In this document: positions 16,291 to 25,150 of the stretch, in pieces
Numbering within the stretch: the stretch's first letter is position 1
How the letters are laid out: every line of letters starts with the position of its first letter
Source: Methylobacterium longum
GTDB taxonomy: Bacteria > Pseudomonadota > Alphaproteobacteria > Rhizobiales > Beijerinckiaceae
DNA: 64,000 nucleotides
Assembly (NCBI RefSeq): GCF_022179385.1
Contig: NZ_BPQS01000027.1
Span: forward strand, 1 to 64,000
Direction of reading: 5' to 3'
Translations under genes and position numbers: made by a program
The notes under the pieces: model-generated
Told to the model about the DNA's origin: nothing
Databases searched by the model: none
What the model saw: the letters and a program-made list of their open reading frames with translations, nothing else

Positions 16291-18303
16291 ATGGGCAGCC
16301 TGAAGAACAAGATCGTCAGCGCCGACGAGGCGATCGCCATCCTCCAGGACGGCGACATGGTCGCGGTGTCGGGCTTCGTCGGGATCGGCACCCCGGACGA
16401 GTTGATCCTGGCGCTGGCGCGGCGCTTCACATCCGGCACCGGCCCGCACGGGCTCGGGCTGATGTTCGCCGCCGCCCCCGGCGACGGCAAGGAGCGCGGC
16501 CTCAACCAGCTGGCCATTCCGGGCCTCGTGAAGCGGGTCGTCGGCGGCCACTGGGCGCTCGTGCCGAAGCTCGGGGCGATGGCTGTCGAGGGCCTGATCG
16601 AGGCCTACAACCTGCCGCTCGGCGTGGTCTCGCACCTCTACCGGGAGATCGCCGCCCACACCCCCGGCCACATCACCAAGGTCGGCCTGCGCACCTTCGT
16701 CGACCCGCGGCTCGAGGGCGGCAAGCTCAACGCCGTGACCCGCGAGGACCTCGTCAGCGTGGTCGAGCTCGGCGGTGAATCCTGGCTCCACTACAAGGCT
16801 TTCCCGGTCAACGTCGCGCTGATCCGCGGCACCACCGCCGACCCCGCCGGCAACATCACCATGGAGCGCGAGGCGCTCACCCTCGACAACCTCGCCGCCG
16901 CCATGGCCGCCAAGAACTCGGGCGGCTTCGTCATCGCCCAGGTGGAGCGGCTGGCCGAGGCTGGCTCGCTCAACCCACGCGAGGTGCAGGTGCCGGGCGT
17001 GCTGGTCGATTGCGTCGTGCTCAGCCAGCCCGAGAACCACCGCCAGACCTACGGCACGCCCTACAACCACGCCTTCACCGGCCGCCAGCGCGTGCCGCTC
17101 GACCGGATCGCCCCAATGGCGCTCGACACCCGCAAGGTCATCGCCCGGCGCTGCGCCTTCGAGCTACCACCCGGCGGCGTGGTCAATCTCGGCATCGGCA
17201 TGCCCGAGGGCGTCGCGGCGGTCGCCGCCGAGGAGCGGGTGCTCAAGTACCTGACGCTCACCGCCGAGCCGGGCGTGATCGGCGGCCTGCCGCAGGGCGG
17301 TCTCGATTTCGGCGCCGCCCTGAACCCGGCCGCGGTGTTGCACCAGAACCAGCAATTCGACTTCTACGACGGCGGCGGCCTCGACCTCGCCTGCCTCGGC
17401 CTCGCCCAGTGCGACGCGGAGGGCAACGTCAACGTCAGCCGCTTCGGCAAGCGGCTCGCGGGCGCGGGCGGGTTCATCAACATCTCGCAGAACGCCAAGA
17501 GCCTCGTCTTCGCCGGGACTTTCACGGCCGACGGCCTCAAGGTGGCGGTGGAGGATGGCGGCATCCGGATCCTCGCCGAGGGACGTTCGCGCAAGTTCGT
17601 CGGCGCGGTGGAGCAGGTAACCTTCTCGGGGTCCTACGCGGCCGAGCGTGGTCAGCCGGTGCTCTACGTGACCGAGCGCTGCGTGTTCCGCCGGACGCGG
17701 GCCGGCATGGAGCTGATCGAGGTCGCGCCGGGCATCGACATCGCGCGGGACATCCTCGGCCAGATGGGCTTCACGCCGATCGTGCAGGACCCGAAGCCGA
17801 TGGATCCGCGCCTGTTCCGCGAGGCCGTGATGGCGCTGGAGCCCTGGCTCCTCGGGCTCTCGCTCGCGGAGCGGATCAGCTACGATCCGGAGCGCAACAT
17901 CCTGTTCTCGAACCTCGAAGGTTTCCAGGTCCGGACCATCGACGATGTCGAGCTGGTGCGCCGCGAATACGAGCGCGCCTGCCAGGAGATCGGCCGCAAG
18001 GTCCACCTGATCGCGAACTACGACGGGTTCGAGATCGACCCGACGGTGAGCGACGCCTACTTCTCAGCGATCGCCTACCTCGAAAACCGCTATTACGAGA
18101 CCGCATCCCGGTATACGACGAGCGCGTTCTTGCGATTGAAACTTGGCGCCTCGTTGGCGAGCCGCGATCTGGCTCCCCATGTCTTCGAGACAAAAGCCGA
18201 GGCGCAGGCGAGGAATACGGCCCAGAGCGTGCCCCTCAAGCCGCGGACGGTAATGTCGGAAACCGACATGCCGCAGCCGCCGAAGGAACCGTTGGATGCC
18301 TGA
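16291..18303 (+). CDS. Fused acyl-CoA:carboxylate CoA transferase (Pct-like) with C-terminal extension
   Basis: A 670-residue family I CoA transferase with both halves fused (alpha-like about 1-270, beta-like about 290-530). The catalytic Glu326 lies in LTAEPGVIGG, matching the position of the active Glu in propionate CoA transferase. A further ~130 residues (SYDPERNILFSNLEGFQVRT ... and a NYDGF...YFSAIAYLENRYYETASRYTTSAFLRLKLG-type region) extend beyond the usual Pct length. Similar long forms occur in rhizobial relatives as I recall. The likely role here is activation of a hydroxy acid such as 4-hydroxybutyrate, using acetyl-CoA or succinyl-CoA, to feed PhaEC. The ATG at 16291 is chosen because the longer reading runs through the hairpin repeat. 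Its last 8 bases overlap the aldehyde dehydrogenase start (ATGCCTGA). Confidence 0.85.
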   Translation: MGSLKNKIVSADEAIAILQDGDMVAVSGFVGIGTPDELILALARRFTSGTGPHGLGLMFAAAPGDGKERGLNQLAIPGLVKRVVGGHWALVPKLGAMAVEGLIEAYNLPLGVVSHLYREIAAHTPGHITKVGLRTFVDPRLEGGKLNAVTREDLVSVVELGGESWLHYKAFPVNVALIRGTTADPAGNITMEREALTLDNLAAAMAAKNSGGFVIAQVERLAEAGSLNPREVQVPGVLVDCVVLSQPENHRQTYGTPYNHAFTGRQRVPLDRIAPMALDTRKVIARRCAFELPPGGVVNLGIGMPEGVAAVAAEERVLKYLTLTAEPGVIGGLPQGGLDFGAALNPAAVLHQNQQFDFYDGGGLDLACLGLAQCDAEGNVNVSRFGKRLAGAGGFINISQNAKSLVFAGTFTADGLKVAVEDGGIRILAEGRSRKFVGAVEQVTFSGSYAAERGQPVLYVTERCVFRRTRAGMELIEVAPGIDIARDILGQMGFTPIVQDPKPMDPRLFREAVMALEPWLLGLSLAERISYDPERNILFSNLEGFQVRTIDDVELVRREYERACQEIGRKVHLIANYDGFEIDPTVSDAYFSAIAYLENRYYETASRYTTSAFLRLKLGASLASRDLAPHVFETKAEAQARNTAQSVPLKPRTVMSETDMPQPPKEPLDA

Positions 18304-19768
18304 GTTCGAGACCCTCTCCCTGAAGGACCGCGCCCTGCTGGTCGAGTCCTGCCTGATCGGCGGCACATGGTCGAAGGCCGGCTCCGGCAGCATCGACGTC
18401 ACCAACCCGGCGACCGGCGCGCTGATCGCCAGGGTGCCGAGTGCCGGCGCCGAGGAGACGGCCCAAGCGATCAAGGCCGCCCACGCGGCCTACCCGGCTT
18501 GGCGCGCCAAGACCGCCAACGAGCGCGCCGTGCTGCTGCGCAAGCTCGCGGCGCTCGTCACCGAGCACCAGGAGGACCTCGCGCAGATCCTCACCGCCGA
18601 GCAGGGCAAGTCGCTGACCGAAGCCCGCGGCGAGGTCGCCATGTCGGCGGCCTACGTCCTCTGGTTCGCGGAAGAAGCGCGCCGCGTCTACGGCGACGTG
18701 ATCCCCTCCCCCTGGGGCGACCGCAAGATCCTCGTCACCAAGGAGCCGGTCGGCGTGGTGGCGGCGATCACGCCGTGGAACTTCCCGTCCTCCATGATCG
18801 CCCGCAAGATCGCCCCGGCGCTGGCCGCCGGCTGCCCGATCGTGATCAAGCCGGCCTCGCAGACCCCGCTCTCGGGCCTCGCCTGGGGCGTGCTGTGCGA
18901 GCGCGCCGGCTTCCCGGCCGGCACGGTCTCGATCCTCACCGGCTCGGCCCGGGCGATCGGCGCCGAGATGACCGGCAACCCGCTCGTGAAGAAGATCACG
19001 TTCACGGGCTCCACCGAGGTCGGCAAGGTGCTGCTGGAGCAGGCCGCCCACACGGTGAAGAAGGTCTCGATGGAGCTCGGCGGCAACGCGCCCTTCATCG
19101 TGTTCGACGACGCCGACCTCGACAAGGCCGTCGCCGGCGCGATGCTCGCCAAGTACCGCAATTCCGGCCAGACCTGCATCTGCACCAACCGCTTCCTGGT
19201 GCAGGACGGGATCTACGACGCCTTCGCGGAGAAGATGGCCGAGGCCGCCAACCGCCTGAAGGTCGGCAACGGCTTCGAGGACGGCGTCGCGCAAGGGCCG
19301 CTGATCGACATGGCGGCCGTTGAGAAGACCGAGGCGCATATCCGCGACGCCGTCGAGAAGGGCGGCCGGGTGGTCGCGGGCGGCCACCGCCACGCGCTCG
19401 GCGGGCAGTTCTTCGAGCCGACGGTGATCACCGGCGCCACCCCTGCCATGGCGGTGGCCCGCGAGGAGACCTTCGGCCCCCTGGCGCCGCTGTTCCGGTT
19501 CCGCGACGAGGCCGAGGCGATCCGCATGGCCAACGACACCGAGTACGGCCTCGCCTGCTACTTCTACACCCGCGACCTCGGCCGCACCTTCCGGGTGGCG
19601 GAGGCGCTGGAATACGGCATGGTCGGGATCAACGAGGGGATCATCACCACCGAGGTGGCGCCCTTCGGCGGCGTGAAGGAATCCGGCCTCGGCCGCGAGG
19701 GCTCGTATCAGGGCATCGAGGATTACCTGAACACGAAGTACCTGTGCGTGGGCGGGCTCGGCGCCTGA
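18296..19768 (+). CDS. gabD: NAD(P)-dependent succinate-semialdehyde dehydrogenase-type aldehyde dehydrogenase
   Basis: A 490-residue aldehyde dehydrogenase with the class motifs: ITPWNFP, FTGSTEVGK, the general base Glu260 (MELGGNAPF) and nucleophile Cys294 (NSGQTCICTN). The C-terminus ends PFGGVKESGLGREGSYQGIEDYLNTKYLC. The CIC arrangement (two cysteines one residue apart) and the overall length match GabD-type SSADH, which oxidises succinic semialdehyde to succinate. It overlaps the CoA transferase gene by 8 bp, so it is part of the same operon. In the proposed pathway it is the branch that returns carbon to the TCA cycle instead of the polymer. Substrate assignment is from family resemblance; GabD may also be encoded elsewhere. 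Confidence 0.9.
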   Translation: MPEFETLSLKDRALLVESCLIGGTWSKAGSGSIDVTNPATGALIARVPSAGAEETAQAIKAAHAAYPAWRAKTANERAVLLRKLAALVTEHQEDLAQILTAEQGKSLTEARGEVAMSAAYVLWFAEEARRVYGDVIPSPWGDRKILVTKEPVGVVAAITPWNFPSSMIARKIAPALAAGCPIVIKPASQTPLSGLAWGVLCERAGFPAGTVSILTGSARAIGAEMTGNPLVKKITFTGSTEVGKVLLEQAAHTVKKVSMELGGNAPFIVFDDADLDKAVAGAMLAKYRNSGQTCICTNRFLVQDGIYDAFAEKMAEAANRLKVGNGFEDGVAQGPLIDMAAVEKTEAHIRDAVEKGGRVVAGGHRHALGGQFFEPTVITGATPAMAVAREETFGPLAPLFRFRDEAEAIRMANDTEYGLACYFYTRDLGRTFRVAEALEYGMVGINEGIITTEVAPFGGVKESGLGREGSYQGIEDYLNTKYLCVGGLGA

Positions 19769-19976
19769 CGCTCGCCCCGGCGCCCTTGCGCTGAGTGTCA
19801 GCGTCCTTCCGGGGCGTCCGAATGCCAGATCCGCCGACGGTGCAATAGAAATCGCGTCGACGGATCCGAATTCCGGGCGCCGTTGCGTGGCCCGGGATGA
19901 AGAGGTGCTTGCGACGGCTCTCCGGGCTCGCCACGCAAGCTGCCACCTGCGGGCTGCTCCGAAGCGACCGCGAGGC

Positions 19977-20255
19977 CTACCGACCGCTCGGTGCCGCGCC
20001 GCTGCCTGTGGTGCCGTTGCCCATGCTGCTGCCACCGGCGGCACCCGGGGTGCTGACGCGCGGGCCGCCACTCGTACCGGGCGCCAAGCCGGTGGAGCCG
20101 GTGCGCTCCGCACTGCCTGTGCCGGTGCCGCCCACCGCGCCCGACTTGTTGACGTTGCCCCGGTCGCTCCCGCCGGTGTGCAGAGCCTGGGCCAGCGCCG
20201 CGCCCGATGTAGCGAGCACGAGGGACGTGGCCAGCGCGAGGATCGTCTTCGTCAT
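19977..20255 (-). CDS. Small secreted Gly/Ser/Thr-rich protein
   Basis: A 92-residue protein with a clear Sec signal peptide (TKTILALATSLVLATSGAALA, cleavage after ALA). A low-complexity tail follows, rich in Gly, Ser, Thr and Ala with no predicted fold. It probably ends up in the periplasm or outside the cell. The start ATG is preceded by AGGAGGT at a suitable distance, which supports a real gene. Function is unknown. The upstream gap contains a GCGTGGC/GCCACGC inverted repeat at 19885-19936 that could end transcription of this gene or of gabD. Confidence 0.65.
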   Translation of the reverse strand: MTKTILALATSLVLATSGAALAQALHTGGSDRGNVNKSGAVGGTGTGSAERTGSTGLAPGTSGGPRVSTPGAAGGSSMGNGTTGSGAAPSGR

Positions 20256-20318
20256 GGGGACCTCCTGATTCGTCGTGTCAGGCCAACCCGGGTGCCGGGG
20301 GATGGTTCGGCCGCCGTC

Positions 20319-21245
20319 TCAGCGGGCGAGCGCCTCGCGCCACGCCATCCAAGGCCAGCGCAGGGTCTCCGCGCCCGCCGCGGGCGCTATCGACACCGTC
20401 GCGGTCCGGCCACTCACCAGCCGCGGATCCGCCGTGCCGCCGTCGAGGGTGATCCGCACCGGGATGCGCTGGGCGAGGCGCACCCACGAGAAGGTCGGGT
20501 TGACGTTGGCCAGGAGGTTGGTGGCGTCGCTGCGGCCGGTCTCGCCGATGCCGCCCGCGATGCTCGCCACGCGGCCCCGGAGCACGCCGTCCTCGCCCAT
20601 CAGCTGGACGGTCGCCGGCGCGCCGACCCGGATGCGCGGCAGCTTGGTCTCCTCGAAGTAGCCCTCGATCCGCACCGTGTCGCGGTCGATCAGCGCCATC
20701 ACGCCCCGCCCGGTGGTGACGTAGGCGCCCGGCCGCAGCTCCATGTTGGCGATCCGGCCGTTGACCGAGGCCCGCACCGCCGAGCGCTCCAGATTGAGCT
20801 TGGCGAGGTCGCGGTCGGCCCGGGCCTGCTCGTAGGCCGCCTGGGCGGACAGGTCGGCCGCCCTGGCGGCCTCGACCTTCTGCTGCGAGACCGCCGCGTC
20901 GGAGAGCTTGCTGTAGCGGGCGTAGTCGGCCGCATTCTGCTCGGCGGTGGCCTTGCGGCCCTCCACCATCGCCTCCGCCTGCCGCAGCCCGAGGCGGAAC
21001 CGGTCCGGATCGATCCGGAACAGGATGTCGCCCGTCCGCACGACCTGATTGTCCTCCACCAGCACCTCGGTGACGAGGCCGGACACGTCGGGCGCCACCG
21101 CCACAACGTCGGCGCGCACCCGACCGTCCCGAGTCCAGGGTGCCTCCATGTAGTAGTCCCACAGGCCGAGGCCGACGATCAGCGCCGCGGCGACCATGCC
21201 GAGGGTGACCAGGAGGCGGCCGAGGACGGAGAGAACGGCGGTCAT
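20319..21245 (-). CDS. HlyD-family membrane fusion (periplasmic adaptor) protein, AaeA-like
   Basis: A 308-residue protein with one N-terminal transmembrane helix (about 8-28), a lipoyl/biotinyl-like barrel (YMEAPWTRDGRVRADVVAVAPDVSG), a coiled-coil hairpin and a second half-lipoyl plus beta-barrel domain (GRIANMELRPGAYVTTG). It bridges an inner-membrane pump and an outer-membrane channel. Its partner is the FUSC protein encoded two genes upstream. The gene overlaps the DUF1656 gene by 4 bases. This is the layout of the E. coli aaeXAB system for aromatic acid efflux, with the substrate here unknown. Confidence 0.9.
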   Translation of the reverse strand: MTAVLSVLGRLLVTLGMVAAALIVGLGLWDYYMEAPWTRDGRVRADVVAVAPDVSGLVTEVLVEDNQVVRTGDILFRIDPDRFRLGLRQAEAMVEGRKATAEQNAADYARYSKLSDAAVSQQKVEAARAADLSAQAAYEQARADRDLAKLNLERSAVRASVNGRIANMELRPGAYVTTGRGVMALIDRDTVRIEGYFEETKLPRIRVGAPATVQLMGEDGVLRGRVASIAGGIGETGRSDATNLLANVNPTFSWVRLAQRIPVRITLDGGTADPRLVSGRTATVSIAPAAGAETLRWPWMAWREALAR

Positions 21246-21451
21246 TGCAGGGTCCGGTGGGCGAGGGTCACGACGCCGCCGAGCAGGACGACGTAGAGGG
21301 CGAGGTCGAAGAGCGGCCGGTGCCAGACGAGGCGGTAAAAGCCGGCCGCCGCAAGCAGGCGGCGCAGCGGCAGGCTCAGTGCGAACGCGATGGCCATCCA
21401 GAGGGCGAGGCCGGGCACGAACACTCCGTACAGGTCGATCTCGCCCATCAT
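21242..21451 (-). CDS. DUF1656 small membrane protein, AaeX-like
   Basis: A 69-residue protein with two hydrophobic helices (about 10-30 and 47-66) and the EIDLYGVFVPGL opening of DUF1656/AaeX. It lies between the FUSC transporter and HlyD genes, overlapping both by 4 bases. That tight overlap and conserved order mark it as part of the efflux operon. Its biochemical role is not known. Confidence 0.88.
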   Translation of the reverse strand: MMGEIDLYGVFVPGLALWMAIAFALSLPLRRLLAAAGFYRLVWHRPLFDLALYVVLLGGVVTLAHRTLQ

Positions 21452-23508
21452 GCCGCCATCTCCCGGTCGTCCGGCACGGTCGCGGCCCTATAGGCGGGCG
21501 CGTCGGGGAACAGGCCGCGGCGCAGGCCGGTCAGCCCGATCAGGGCGGCTCGGCGCTCCGGCGACGCCGTGGCGCCCGCGACGGCATCGAGGGCTCCGTC
21601 GAGGGCGGCGAGGAGATGGGCGTGGAGATCGGCGTCGCCGTGGTCCGTCCGATCGCGCAACTGGCGGGCCGCCATCGCCAGGAGGTGGTCGACGGCGGCG
21701 TGAGCCGCCCCCGGCAGCTGTCGGCGCACCCGCCGCACCTCAACGAGGTTGATGCCCACCCGCACGTCGGCCAGCAGGTCGCCCATCGCCGCCGCGGTCT
21801 CAGCCGGGAGTGCTGTCAGACGCGGGGCGATCAGGCCGACGCGGTCGAGCATCAGGGCCGCGAGTTCGAGGCCGTGCCCAGCGCCGCGCCCGTCCGCGGC
21901 CGCCGTGAGGCTGCGCCGGTTGATCCCCACCAGCCGCCGCGCGCTCCACCCGGCGCCGACCGAGCGGATCAGCCGGGTCACCACGGCGGCGATCCACATT
22001 CCCGTCACCGACGCGACGACCCCGTTGGCGAAGGGCGCGAAGTCGCCGCTGTAACCGTTCTGAAGGGCCAGCAGGGTGGCACCGTTGAGGGCCGCGCCCA
22101 TGCCCATCGGGGCGAAGCGCGGCTGCGTCATCATCAGGCCGCACAGGATCAGGGCGGGCGCCAGCGCTAGGGCCAGCATCTCGAAACTGGTGGCGAGCGG
22201 CAGGACCGCGAACAGGCAGAATCCCGCGCCGAGGGCGCCGACGATCGCCGAGTTGGTGAATCCGAGGATTTGCGGCGCCGGGTCGTCCTGCGCGGCGAAC
22301 AGGCAGCAGGCGACCGCCCCCATCATCGGCGCCGCAGACCCGTCGGGCCAGCCGGTGGCGATCCAGACGGCGCAGCAGGCCAGCAGCCCGACGAACACGC
22401 CCAGGGCCGAGAACGCCGCGCGACCGTGATCGCGATGGCGGATGGTCCGCACCCGGGCCGTGTACGCGAAGGCGAGCGGCGCCGTGGGTGCGGTGCCGGC
22501 GGCCACGTGGCCGCGGAGCGCGCGCAGGTCCTGCCGCAAGTCGATCACGTCCCGCAGACGGACCGCCAGGCTCCCCAGTAGCAATGCGGTCCAGTCCGGC
22601 GCAGGTCCGAGGACCGGCTCGAACCCGTCGATCCGACCGCGCAGCTCCGCGGCGCCCTCCGGGTCGTCGCGGTCGTCGGCGAGCCACACGGCGAGGTCCG
22701 ACAGGAAGGCCCGGGCGCGGGCCGGGAGCGCGCCCGCCTGCTCCAGGATCGCCACGCGGTCCGCCACGGCGGCGGCGATCGGCAGGACCATCAACATGTG
22801 CTGGCGGAGCAGCGCGCAGGCCTTCGCGGCCCCCTCCGAGCCGGTGGCCTCGTTGCGCAGGGCGAGGCCGAGGGCGTCGAGGCCGATCGCGTCCGACGCG
22901 AGGCGCAAGCGCTTGGCCTGCTCGGCGTCGCGCGTTTCCGGCGCCCCAGTCGGCGCCAGGGCACCCTGGATCCAGGCTCGCGCCTCGGCCAGCCACAGGT
23001 TCAGCCGGTCGATGATCGCCGGGGCGGCCGATTGCGGCATCACGAGCGTGGCGACGAGGCTGGCGCACAGGATCCCCAGCGAGATCTCCTCGGCGCGCGC
23101 GACGGCGGTGTCGAAGATCGCGTTGGGATCGTCCACCGCCGGAAAGCCGATCAGCGCGGCCGTGTAGCCGGCGAGCATCGGCAGGTAGCTCGCGGGCGTG
23201 CGGTCGAGGAGCGAGACGTAGAGGCAGGCCGCGACCCAGAGCGCCACCGCCAGGCTCAGCAGGATCGGCGCGTTGACGAGGTTCGGCACCAGCACGACGC
23301 TCACCGCCGCGCCGAGCACCGTGCCGCAGACCCGGTAGACGGCTTTCGAGCGCGTCGCTCCGGAGAGCACTTGGCTGGTGATGTAGACGGTCCCGAGTGC
23401 CCAGTAGGGCCGGGGCAGGTCGATCCACAGCGCCAGGTATAGGGCGAGCATCGCCGCCGCGTAGGTCTTCAGCGCGAAGGCCCAGTCGCGCCATCCGGGC
23501 AGGGTCAC
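21448..23508 (-). CDS. FUSC-family inner membrane efflux transporter, AaeB-like
   Basis: A 686-residue protein with two blocks of transmembrane helices (about residues 10-160 and 355-500) separated and followed by cytoplasmic domains. This is the duplicated fusaric-acid-resistance architecture. Family members export aromatic carboxylic acids with a HlyD adaptor. It is expressed from the MarR-headed operon, overlapping marR and the DUF1656 gene by 4 bases each. No outer-membrane channel gene is seen nearby, so a shared channel is likely. Confidence 0.9.
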   Translation of the reverse strand: MTLPGWRDWAFALKTYAAAMLALYLALWIDLPRPYWALGTVYITSQVLSGATRSKAVYRVCGTVLGAAVSVVLVPNLVNAPILLSLAVALWVAACLYVSLLDRTPASYLPMLAGYTAALIGFPAVDDPNAIFDTAVARAEEISLGILCASLVATLVMPQSAAPAIIDRLNLWLAEARAWIQGALAPTGAPETRDAEQAKRLRLASDAIGLDALGLALRNEATGSEGAAKACALLRQHMLMVLPIAAAVADRVAILEQAGALPARARAFLSDLAVWLADDRDDPEGAAELRGRIDGFEPVLGPAPDWTALLLGSLAVRLRDVIDLRQDLRALRGHVAAGTAPTAPLAFAYTARVRTIRHRDHGRAAFSALGVFVGLLACCAVWIATGWPDGSAAPMMGAVACCLFAAQDDPAPQILGFTNSAIVGALGAGFCLFAVLPLATSFEMLALALAPALILCGLMMTQPRFAPMGMGAALNGATLLALQNGYSGDFAPFANGVVASVTGMWIAAVVTRLIRSVGAGWSARRLVGINRRSLTAAADGRGAGHGLELAALMLDRVGLIAPRLTALPAETAAAMGDLLADVRVGINLVEVRRVRRQLPGAAHAAVDHLLAMAARQLRDRTDHGDADLHAHLLAALDGALDAVAGATASPERRAALIGLTGLRRGLFPDAPAYRAATVPDDREMAA

Positions 23509-24005
23509 GACGCGGGCTCCAGCGCGAGCCCGGCGACCGCGCGGCCGTGGCGCTGGAGTGCTGCGAAGACCCGGAGGCTCGCTTCGAGATCGGCGCGGCT
23601 GACCCCGGCGAAAACCTGCGCCCGCAGGGTGGAGAGCTCAGCCTCGATCCGCTCGAACACTTGGCGGCCGCGGGCGGTCAGGCCCAGCACCTTGGCGCGA
23701 CGGTCGGATGGATCCTCGCGGCGCACCACCAGCCCGGCGGCGGCGAGCTGATCGATCAGGCGGACCAGAGAGGGGCCTTCAATGCCGACTGCGTCCGCCA
23801 GGACGTTCTGACGCGGCGCCTCGGCCATCCGGCCGATGATGATCAGCGGGTGCGCGGTCGCGTCGGACAGGCCATGCGCCTCGGCGACGGTGTTGGCGGC
23901 GCGCCGCCAGTGCCGGCCGGTCGTCAGCAGGGCGTGCGTCACGGCCTGCTGGAGCTTCTCGTGCGTATTCGGATCGTCGATGTCGGTCACGGTCCGGTCC
24001 ACCAC
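23505..24005 (-). CDS. MarR-family transcriptional regulator
   Basis: A 166-residue winged-helix regulator with the MarR pattern: GLSDATAHPLIIIGRMAEAPRQNVLADAVGIEGPSLVRLIDQL and the wing sequence GLVVRREDPSDRRAKVLGLTARGRQVF. It is the first gene of the efflux operon. It most likely represses that operon and is released by an aromatic or phenolic ligand. The first start in frame is a GTG at 24005. An inverted repeat at 24044-24060 upstream is a likely operator. Confidence 0.9.
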   Translation of the reverse strand: MVDRTVTDIDDPNTHEKLQQAVTHALLTTGRHWRRAANTVAEAHGLSDATAHPLIIIGRMAEAPRQNVLADAVGIEGPSLVRLIDQLAAAGLVVRREDPSDRRAKVLGLTARGRQVFERIEAELSTLRAQVFAGVSRADLEASLRVFAALQRHGRAVAGLALEPAS

Positions 24006-24043
24006 CGCGAGGGCCCAATCGAGACGCAGGTCAATCGGATTGC

Positions 24044-24060
24044 ATGCTGATAGATAGCAT
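24044..24060. promoter_or_regulatory. Candidate MarR operator (ATGCT-N7-AGCAT)
   Basis: A 17-bp inverted repeat with 5-bp arms, 39 bases upstream of the marR start codon, in a locally AT-rich patch of an otherwise GC-rich sequence. Position and symmetry fit autoregulation by the adjacent MarR protein. The remaining bases from 24061 to 24311 hold no recognisable gene. Confidence 0.45.
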
Positions 24061-24311
24061 CATATCGATTATGACGAGGCGGCACCGCGCGGGAGCAGAG
24101 TTGCGGTCAACGAATGGCTTCGCCTCAAAAGACGGGCGTGCAGCATCGAAGGCATGTGCCTCGGCGTGGTGTCAGCCGCCGCCGTCGCGACCCCACGGGG
24201 GCGCTCCAGCCGGCGCCACGCTGATCGATGTCGCTCGGCCTGGATCACGCTGACTCGTTCCTCACGACGGCACGGATCGTATCGCGCCGCGTGGTCAGGA
24301 CGGCGGAGGCG

Positions 24312-24977
24312 TCAGGCGGGATGCGTGTTGTGGATCTGTTTGAAATCCAGGGATGCCGTGTCGATCACGATCTGCGTCCGGCTGATCACTTCGAGCTTGC
24401 GCAGGATCTCGGACACATGCGCCTTCACGGTCGAGTCGCCGACCTGAAGCTCGTGGGCAATCTGCTTGTTGAGCTTGCCCTGCCGGATCATCATCAGCAC
24501 TCGCAGCTGCTGAGGCGTCAGCCGGGCGAGGCGTTCGGGCAAGGGCGCCTTCTTGCTCCGCGGCGCCGGTGCACTGGCCTCGGTGAAGCCCGGCGGCAGG
24601 AACAGCGCGCCGCTCATCACCTCGGTGATCGCCCGGGTGAGCGTCGCCTTGTCCATCGCCTTCGGGACGAACCCGGCCGCGCCGTGCTGCAGGGCCTCGC
24701 GCACGATGCGCGGATCCTCGTGGCCGGACACGATCAGGATCGGGATGCGCGGGAAGCTCGCCCGGATGGTGATCAGACCGTCGAACCCGGTGACGCCGCG
24801 CATCGACAGGTCGAGGAGCGTCAGGTCGATGTTACGGTTCGCTGAGAGGACTGCGCACGCCGCCTCGATCCCGTCGGCCTCGTGCAGAACCGCATCCGGA
24901 TGCGCGAGGCGGATCGTGGCCGCCAGGGCGTCACGGAACAGGGGATGATCGTCGACGATCAGGAGATGCACGGACAC
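24312..24977 (-). CDS. LuxR/NarL-type response regulator, AgmR/ExaE-like
   Basis: A 221-residue regulator with an N-terminal receiver domain (LLIVDDHPLFRDAL, phospho-Asp in LTLLDLSMRGVTG, Lys in FVPKAMD). The C-terminal helix-turn-helix is GKLNKQIAHELQVGDSTVKAHVSEILRKLEV. The phrase LTPQQLRVLMMIRQGKLNKQIA resembles AgmR/ErbR regulators of PQQ alcohol oxidation in Pseudomonas. It lies just downstream of the exaF-like gene on the same strand, consistent with control of the alcohol-oxidation island. No histidine kinase gene is adjacent. GTG at 24977 is chosen because AAGGA precedes it by about 6 bases; a second GTG at 24971 is possible. Confidence 0.87.
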   Translation of the reverse strand: MSVHLLIVDDHPLFRDALAATIRLAHPDAVLHEADGIEAACAVLSANRNIDLTLLDLSMRGVTGFDGLITIRASFPRIPILIVSGHEDPRIVREALQHGAAGFVPKAMDKATLTRAITEVMSGALFLPPGFTEASAPAPRSKKAPLPERLARLTPQQLRVLMMIRQGKLNKQIAHELQVGDSTVKAHVSEILRKLEVISRTQIVIDTASLDFKQIHNTHPA

Positions 24978-25104
24978 CTCGGTCCTTCGCTCGAGATCCT
25001 CACAGGATCCGCCGAAAACGCGGGCGGGAGGTCCGAAAGGTGATGGAAGCAGCCCCGGGGCGCAAGCGGGTGTTGAGACGGCCGCCGTTGCGCCCCGAGG
25101 CCTG

Positions 25105-25141
25105 AGCGTGCCGGCCCGATCCGGAACCGGCACGCTTTCTT
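25105..25141. terminator. Strong hairpin downstream of the exaF-like gene
   Basis: The arms AGCGTGCCGG (25105-25114) and CCGGCACGCT (25127-25136) form a perfect 10-bp stem followed on the plus strand by TTTCTT. It lies just after the stop of the minus-strand dehydrogenase gene. The T run is on the plus-strand side, the wrong side for stopping that gene, so it may be a processing or protection hairpin instead. Confidence 0.5.
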
Positions 25142-25150
25142 CGGTGCGCC

